Below, piece by piece: positions 59,781-64,000 of a stretch of 64,000 nt of DNA (positions are counted from its first letter, which is position 1; the number at the start of each line of letters is the position of its first letter). The stretch covers positions 1,475,316 to 1,539,315 of the forward strand of contig BCKK01000004.1 in NCBI GenBank assembly GCA_001600615.1. The letters run 5' to 3'. The DNA comes from Dioszegia crocea (Eukaryota > Basidiomycota > Tremellomycetes > Tremellales > Bulleribasidiaceae). A program made the position numbers and the translations under genes. Below the pieces are notes generated by a model. The model searched no databases. It worked only from the letters and a program-made list of their open reading frames with translations, and was not told the origin of the DNA.

Positions 59781-60540
59781 CTACTCCTTCATGGCCTCCT
59801 CAGCCGGTGCTCCATTTCGCTCAGCAATTGCAGTTCTACCACACATCAGCTCTATCCCCAAAGATCGTTCCATCGACTCTAGGTACAAAGCTCACCTTAA
59901 TTGCTTCGTGAAGTCATCCTCTACATCATCATCGTCCCAATTATCCTCCCATAGCTGTTCGCCCATGTTTGGGTCCTGCTTCTGGAGAGCTTCTAGTATA
60001 TTGCCTGAAGCCTCTGCTGGAGGATATCAGCTTTGATCTGTCCTGTCCTGCTCTAGCTAGTGGTGATTCTCAATGTGAAGGATTGGACTGGAAACGGGCT
60101 GGATGATGCGGATGGACTCCAACAAGAATCCTCAGCTGAGCTAAATGGGCCGTTCGCCTCGACCCGAAATGGGTGGATGGAAGCGCGTCCAGTCCAATCC
60201 TTGACCTTGACAGAGTTGATGGAATTCAGTGGGCAAGGTTGAGGAGTAGGAATTTGGGATGTACCTGTAGCTGGGAAGTCCTGTTAGGTCAGCAATTGCG
60301 CTTGAACCACATCCACAATCACACTCCATCCCGCAGCCCGACTCTCCACTATTCCAATCTGATCTTTGCATATCAAATCCCCTGACTCACTTCAAACTCA
60401 TCATCATCTTCCAAAGCGCCCAACTGTGGCAACTTCTTCGCACCTTCCGTACCCTTCGCCGCTGGGTTAGGCTGCACAGCCGCGGGTGCCGTAGCAGGTG
60501 TCGATCCAGATCCTTCGGCCGGTGTGTTCTTTTCTGACAT
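59781..60540 (-). CDS. SEM1: 26S proteasome/TREX-2 small acidic subunit Sem1 (DSS1)
   Basis: Acidic subunit shared by the proteasome lid, TREX-2 and repair complexes. Four coding exons: 60540-60391, a 16-nt micro-exon 60280-60265, 60016-59896 and 59835-59781. They join to LPQLGALEDDDEFEDFPATA, then GEQLWEDNWDDDDVEDDFTK with QLRTAIAERN, the family signature (DDDEFEDF and LWEDNWDDDD). The micro-exon supplies DFPAT and is needed for the frame. The intron 60017-60264 is the longest in the gene and contains a perfect 15-bp inverted repeat. The N-terminal 40 residues are Ala/Pro/Thr-rich and not conserved. Confidence 0.88.
60078..60202. repeat. 15-bp perfect inverted repeat in a SEM1 intron
   Basis: AAGGATTGGACTGGA (60078-60092) and TCCAGTCCAATCCTT (60188-60202), separated by 95 bp, within the SEM1 intron. 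The transcript could form a stem of 15 pairs. Confidence 0.85.
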
Positions 60541-60923
60541 TGTATGTGGGGCTGAACAGATGGGTAAAGAGGGAGAAGGAATGAGTTGCTGGTTGGTGGA
60601 CCTTTTGGTGGACGCGACAGCGAGTTCACGGGAGCAAAATTGGCTCTAACTTTTGATGCTGGCTTTGGTGAACGATCTTTTGTCCTTTCACTATGCTATC
60701 ATCCGGGGCTCAATAGGCATGCGTATCGATCAAGACAGCGATGAGCTCAGCGGAAATATCCCGAGCGAAATAACTTGACTGAAGAAGAAGGCCTGCAATT
60801 AGTCGATAACAACTGCCTCCCTTTTGAATCTTCTGACTTCTGAATTCTAATTGCTATCTTGCTGACTCCTCACTAGCCCTATCTTGCTGGGCAAGCTTCC
60901 GCTTGTGCTGGCCCCGCACCCCT
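60541..60923. other. Intergenic
   Basis: About 380 bp; SEM1 promoter side and the 3' flank of the first surface-protein gene. Nothing recognised. Confidence 0.45.
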
Positions 60924-61558
60924 TCAAGCCATCACGACGCCTGCACCCAGCACGACAGCCACAGCACCGACGATCGGCACCCAGAGCGTGAATGCGGGCA
61001 ACGGCGCAACAGCACCAGCGGCACCCCTATACGGTCTGCACAATCTCAGCTCGGCTCCCACTCCCAGATCCAAGAGCGCCAGTCTGCTGATAGTTGAGAA
61101 CTCACTGAACACCAGTGACGAAGATGATGACTGAAGTCACCCTCGTCGCACCACCCTGAGTGACCGTAAAGACCGAGACGCTACTGGCGCTCGTTACCGA
61201 AGAGGCGGCAGCGCTGGTGCCTGAAGCGGAGGAAGTCGCTGAGGCGCTCGACGCGGATGATGCGTCACTCGCGCTGGATTTGGCGGAAGATGTGGTGCCA
61301 GCGGCCGAGGCTGAGGCTGCCGAGGTGCGGATAGCGCCTACGCTGGACGTGGCGGCCTTGACGGCGGAAGTGGCGGATGCCCTGATTGAGGTGGCTAGGA
61401 CTGTCAGCTGGAGGTCATTCCCGACATATTGGAAAAGATGCAGAGGATGGAGGGAAGGCTAGGAAGTGCCACAACCTACCTTGCCGCTGTTCTACAGCGG
61501 CGGGCTCAGCAAAGGCGCCGAGGATGAGAATGGGGAGAGCGATATCGAAGAAGCGCAT
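60924..61558 (-). CDS. Small Ala/Ser-rich secreted protein, probably GPI-anchored, copy 1
   Basis: Three exons (first 61558-61480; introns about 61397-61479 and 61054-61109). The start MRFFDIALPILILGAFAEPA is a signal peptide ending near A-E-P. The middle is almost only Ala, Ser and Thr (TSSASGTSAAASSVTSASSV style), followed by VFTVTQGGATRVTSVIIFVT. The last exon ends LWVPIVGAVAVVLGAGVVMA, a hydrophobic C-terminal tail typical of a GPI-transfer signal. Copy 2 at 62046-62640 is a paralogue. Function unknown; a cell-wall or surface role is inferred from composition. Confidence 0.65.
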
Positions 61559-62045
61559 TGTTTGGAGTTACTATGCGTGATGTTGCCATTAATGATTTAG
61601 ATGAACAAACTGGGCATGTACAATTGTATCTCATAGTTGGAATGCACCTCAGCCTGTGACCACCACCAGTTCAGTCAGAGATGGCTGGTGGGAATGTGCG
61701 CTGATGACGACTTTGAAGGTTGGAGCAACTGCAGCAGATCCAGGATCTGTACCTGAGACCTCGTGAGACACACGAGCGTTGAAATGACGATGATCCACAG
61801 CTGAGAATGACCACCAGCTGAGACACGGTGCACATGTGAAATGAAGTGCCTCTCTGGACAATCAGTACCATCTGCCCATCTACAGCATCTGTTTACCGAG
61901 AAACCTTGATAGTGACAGTCCGGATAGGTATACATGTATGGTATATGCGTGTGTAGTGTTTTGACTTCTGACGTGTTTCCTCTCATTGCTCTCTACTCAC
62001 TCCCCTCTTCTCGCTCCCATCATTCTTCTGAGCTTCTATCCGGGC
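61559..62045. other. Intergenic between the two surface-protein copies
   Basis: About 490 bp; promoter of copy 1 (minus strand) and 3' flank of copy 2. No other feature seen. Confidence 0.45.
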
Positions 62046-62640
62046 CTAGGCAAAGACAGCGCCGGCACCGACGACGACACCGACAGCACCGACAGCGGCG
62101 GTCCACATGGTGGCACCGGGGAAGATAGCGGCGGCCTGGCCGGCAGCTCGGGAAGAAGCACCACTAAGTAGTCAGTTTCTGCTCGAATACGAGGGCACGG
62201 ATCACAACTCACGCTACGACGGAGCTGGCACCAGAGGCACCACCGGCAACACCGGAGCTAGCACCCGAAGCGACAGAGGCACCGCCACTGACGCCCTGGC
62301 TAATACCTGATGAAGCGACCGAGGCGACTGACATGCCACCGCTGACACCCTGGCTGATACCGGAGGATGCTGCAGAGGCGACGGAGAGGACACCGGATGA
62401 GGCACCGCCGACGATGGATCCAGCGCCTGAGGTGAGGACACCACCGGCAGAAGTGGCGGATGAGAGGACAGCACCGGCACCTGAAGTGGCGGAGGCGATG
62501 ATAGAGCCGACTATGAGGGTCAGCATGGATGTGTCGTAGTAGTGGAAAAACTCACGTTGACGCTTGTCAGCGGCAGCGGTGGGCTCAGCGAAGGCGCCGA
62601 GGACGAAGACGGGGAGGGCGAGGATGGTAGCGAATCGCAT
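62046..62640 (-). CDS. Small Ala/Ser/Gly-rich secreted protein, probably GPI-anchored, copy 2
   Basis: Three exons; introns about 62513-62554 and 62169-62212. It starts MRFATILALPVFVLGAFAEP, a signal peptide nearly the same as copy 1. The middle repeats a Gly/Ala/Ser/Val unit built on SSGISQGVSGG (twice) and SVASVASSG. It ends MWTAAVGAVGVVVGAGAVFA, matching the hydrophobic end of copy 1. The Ser/Gly repeats could be O-mannosylated. A TATA element lies about 100 bp upstream at 62737. Confidence 0.65.
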
Positions 62641-63057
62641 TTTGTCTTGTGTGTGTTTTGTGAAGGGTGGGTTGTGTGCTAATTTGGTAGATGTGGCTGG
62701 ATGTTGTTTGTGTGGTTGAGAGGAGAGATGGCCGTCTTTTTATAAGTCTGAGTGCACCGGTCCCGTTGTGGGGGAGTGCAGCTGCGGAAAACGCAAGGTT
62801 TCAGTTGCCTAGGCTGGATGATGATGACGTCAAGCATAGACTCGCGCGACTGATTTGATTTTGGACCCTGGATGGCAGCCTATCTGCGCACGGGCTAGAA
62901 GTGCCACACTCATTCCTCTCGGGCTTATTTCCGAGTTGATCCGGAATGCGCTCCGGCCTTTTTTTTCCGTTCCGCCTGCTTGTGCAGTAGATTGTGATTG
63001 ATTGCTATTCACTATCTATCTGTATACTACTCACCCACACTCACCACTCACTTCAAA
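62641..63057. other. Divergent promoter region, surface protein copy 2 and phosphate carrier
   Basis: About 420 bp between divergent genes. It includes the TATA element below and a T-rich run near 62960. No gene. Confidence 0.5.
62737..62744 (-). promoter_or_regulatory. TATA box of surface protein copy 2
   Basis: TATAAAAA on the minus strand, about 97 bp before the ATG at 62640, a normal spacing for a strong regulated yeast promoter. Confidence 0.5.
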
Positions 63058-64000
63058 ATGGCCGGATCCAACCCCTTCTTCTCCACCACTCAGACCTTCT
63101 TCGCTCCCTCCGTCGGGGACAAGGTCGACAACGCCATCGCCCAGGGCAAGGCCTACGGCAAGGAGGCTCAGGCTAAAGGAGAGGACCTTCTACACGCCGC
63201 CAAAGTCCAGGTCAAGGACGCCAAGTCTGCCACCAGCCAGGCCGTCGGTGCTTCCCCCACCGGTGTGGACCTTTACGCCCGGTAAGTCTAGGCTCCGCCG
63301 ACAAGCCAGAGCCATCGCTGATTGTCAGATTCGCCCTTGCCGGTGCTCTCGGTTGTGCCGTCACCCACGGTGCCCTCACACCCGTCGATGTCGTCAAGAC
63401 CAGGATCCAGCTCGAGCCCGAGGTGTACAACCGAGTGAGTCTGCAGTTGTCACTCTTAGAGCCTATGCTGATCAATAGGGAATGGTCACTGCCTTCCGTC
63501 AGGTTATCGCTGCTGAGGGTGCCGGCGCTCTCTTGACCGGTCTCGGCCCCACCATTGTCGGTTACTCCATCCAGGGTGCCTTCAAGTTTGGAGGGTGAGT
63601 CTTGCGGTTTTAGCATTGAGACTAATGCTGATTCGCAGTTACGAGTTCTGGAAGAAGCAGGCCATCAACACCTTTGGTCTTGAGAAGGCGCGTGAGAACC
63701 GAACTGCCATCTACCTCGGAGCTTCCGCCATCGCCGAGTTCTTCGCCGACATTGCCCTCTGCCCCCTCGAGGCTACCCGTATCCGTCTCGTTTCCCAGCC
63801 CACATTCGCCAACGGTCTCGTCGGCGGTTTCGGCCGTATCCTCCGAGAAGAGGGCCCTGCTGCCTTCTACGCCGGTTTCGGTCCCATCCTCTTCAAACAG
63901 GTTCCCTACACCATGGCTAAGTTCGCCGTGTAAGTCCGGCCTTTTGATTGCAAAAAAGGCACAAGCTGATCCTCCCAGCTTCGAAGTTGCGTCTGAGCAG
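63058..64000 (+). CDS. MIR1: Mitochondrial phosphate carrier, 3' partial
   Basis: Mitochondrial inner-membrane carrier that imports phosphate with a proton. Exons 63058-63281, 63329-63434, 63479-63594, 63639-63929 and 63979 to the window end. The N-terminus [20 protein letters not shown] and the Ala/Lys-rich [17 protein letters not shown] precede the first carrier repeat. Signatures: [84 protein letters not shown] and IRLVSQP, with [20 protein letters not shown]. The PVDVVKTR and PLEATRIR carrier motifs and the Tyr/Gly pattern point to the phosphate carrier family. The C-terminus is cut off. Confidence 0.92.

Noticed and set aside
60924..62640. Minisatellite call for the Ala/Ser-rich coding repeats
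   Set aside because: The DNA repeat units are degenerate and the pattern follows protein composition, so they are described within the genes instead.

Overview
The window is nuclear DNA of a basidiomycete yeast, most likely of the Tremellomycetes (the Cryptococcus/Kwoniella side). Evidence: about 34 closely packed protein genes on both strands; very many short introns (33 to about 260 nt, mostly 40-60) that start GTNNGT and end in a CTGAC/CTAAC branch sequence 5-20 nt before AG; housekeeping proteins such as eS24 that read like Cryptococcus orthologues. No rRNA, tRNA, CRISPR array or intact transposon was seen. Gene models were rebuilt by joining exons at splice sites and checking frame and family motifs; no expression data were available.

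Layout. 1-10.1 kb: VPS11 (5' cut off), BET4, RAD4/XPC and mitochondrial ribosomal protein uS2m. 10.4-16.4 kb: a head-to-tail array of three paralogous seven-transmembrane (7TM) proteins of a family I cannot name. 17-28.4 kb: a universal-stress-domain protein, a tiny UBA protein, an alcohol-acetyltransferase-like enzyme, TFIIH subunit TFB2, an E1-like tRNA t6A dehydratase (TCD type) and an F-box-like protein with a suspicious in-frame stop. 29.0-30.5 kb: a fourth 7TM copy on the other strand. 30.9-46.4 kb: DCS1, GatC-like, IWR1, malic enzyme, REV7, a weak hypothetical gene, a CREG-like secreted protein, a LYR protein, BCD1 and free-methionine-R-sulfoxide reductase. 46.9-53.4 kb: a tandem pair of single-pass membrane proteins and a Met/Gly-rich protein. 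53.9-64 kb: RPS24 (eS24), a hypothetical protein, RIC8, SEM1/DSS1, a tandem pair of small Ala/Ser-rich GPI-type surface proteins, and a mitochondrial phosphate carrier cut by the window end.

Most genes are unrelated housekeeping functions (vesicle traffic, DNA repair, transcription, RNA decay, mitochondrial translation and metabolism). The least ordinary material is the 7TM family, whose four members share exactly 54/148/364-nt leading exons and a conserved short C-terminal tail, together with two further tandem paralogue pairs of surface or membrane proteins. RIC8, which chaperones and activates G-alpha proteins, lies in the same window and shares an 11-mer with the promoter of the fourth 7TM gene. 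A functional link is speculation.
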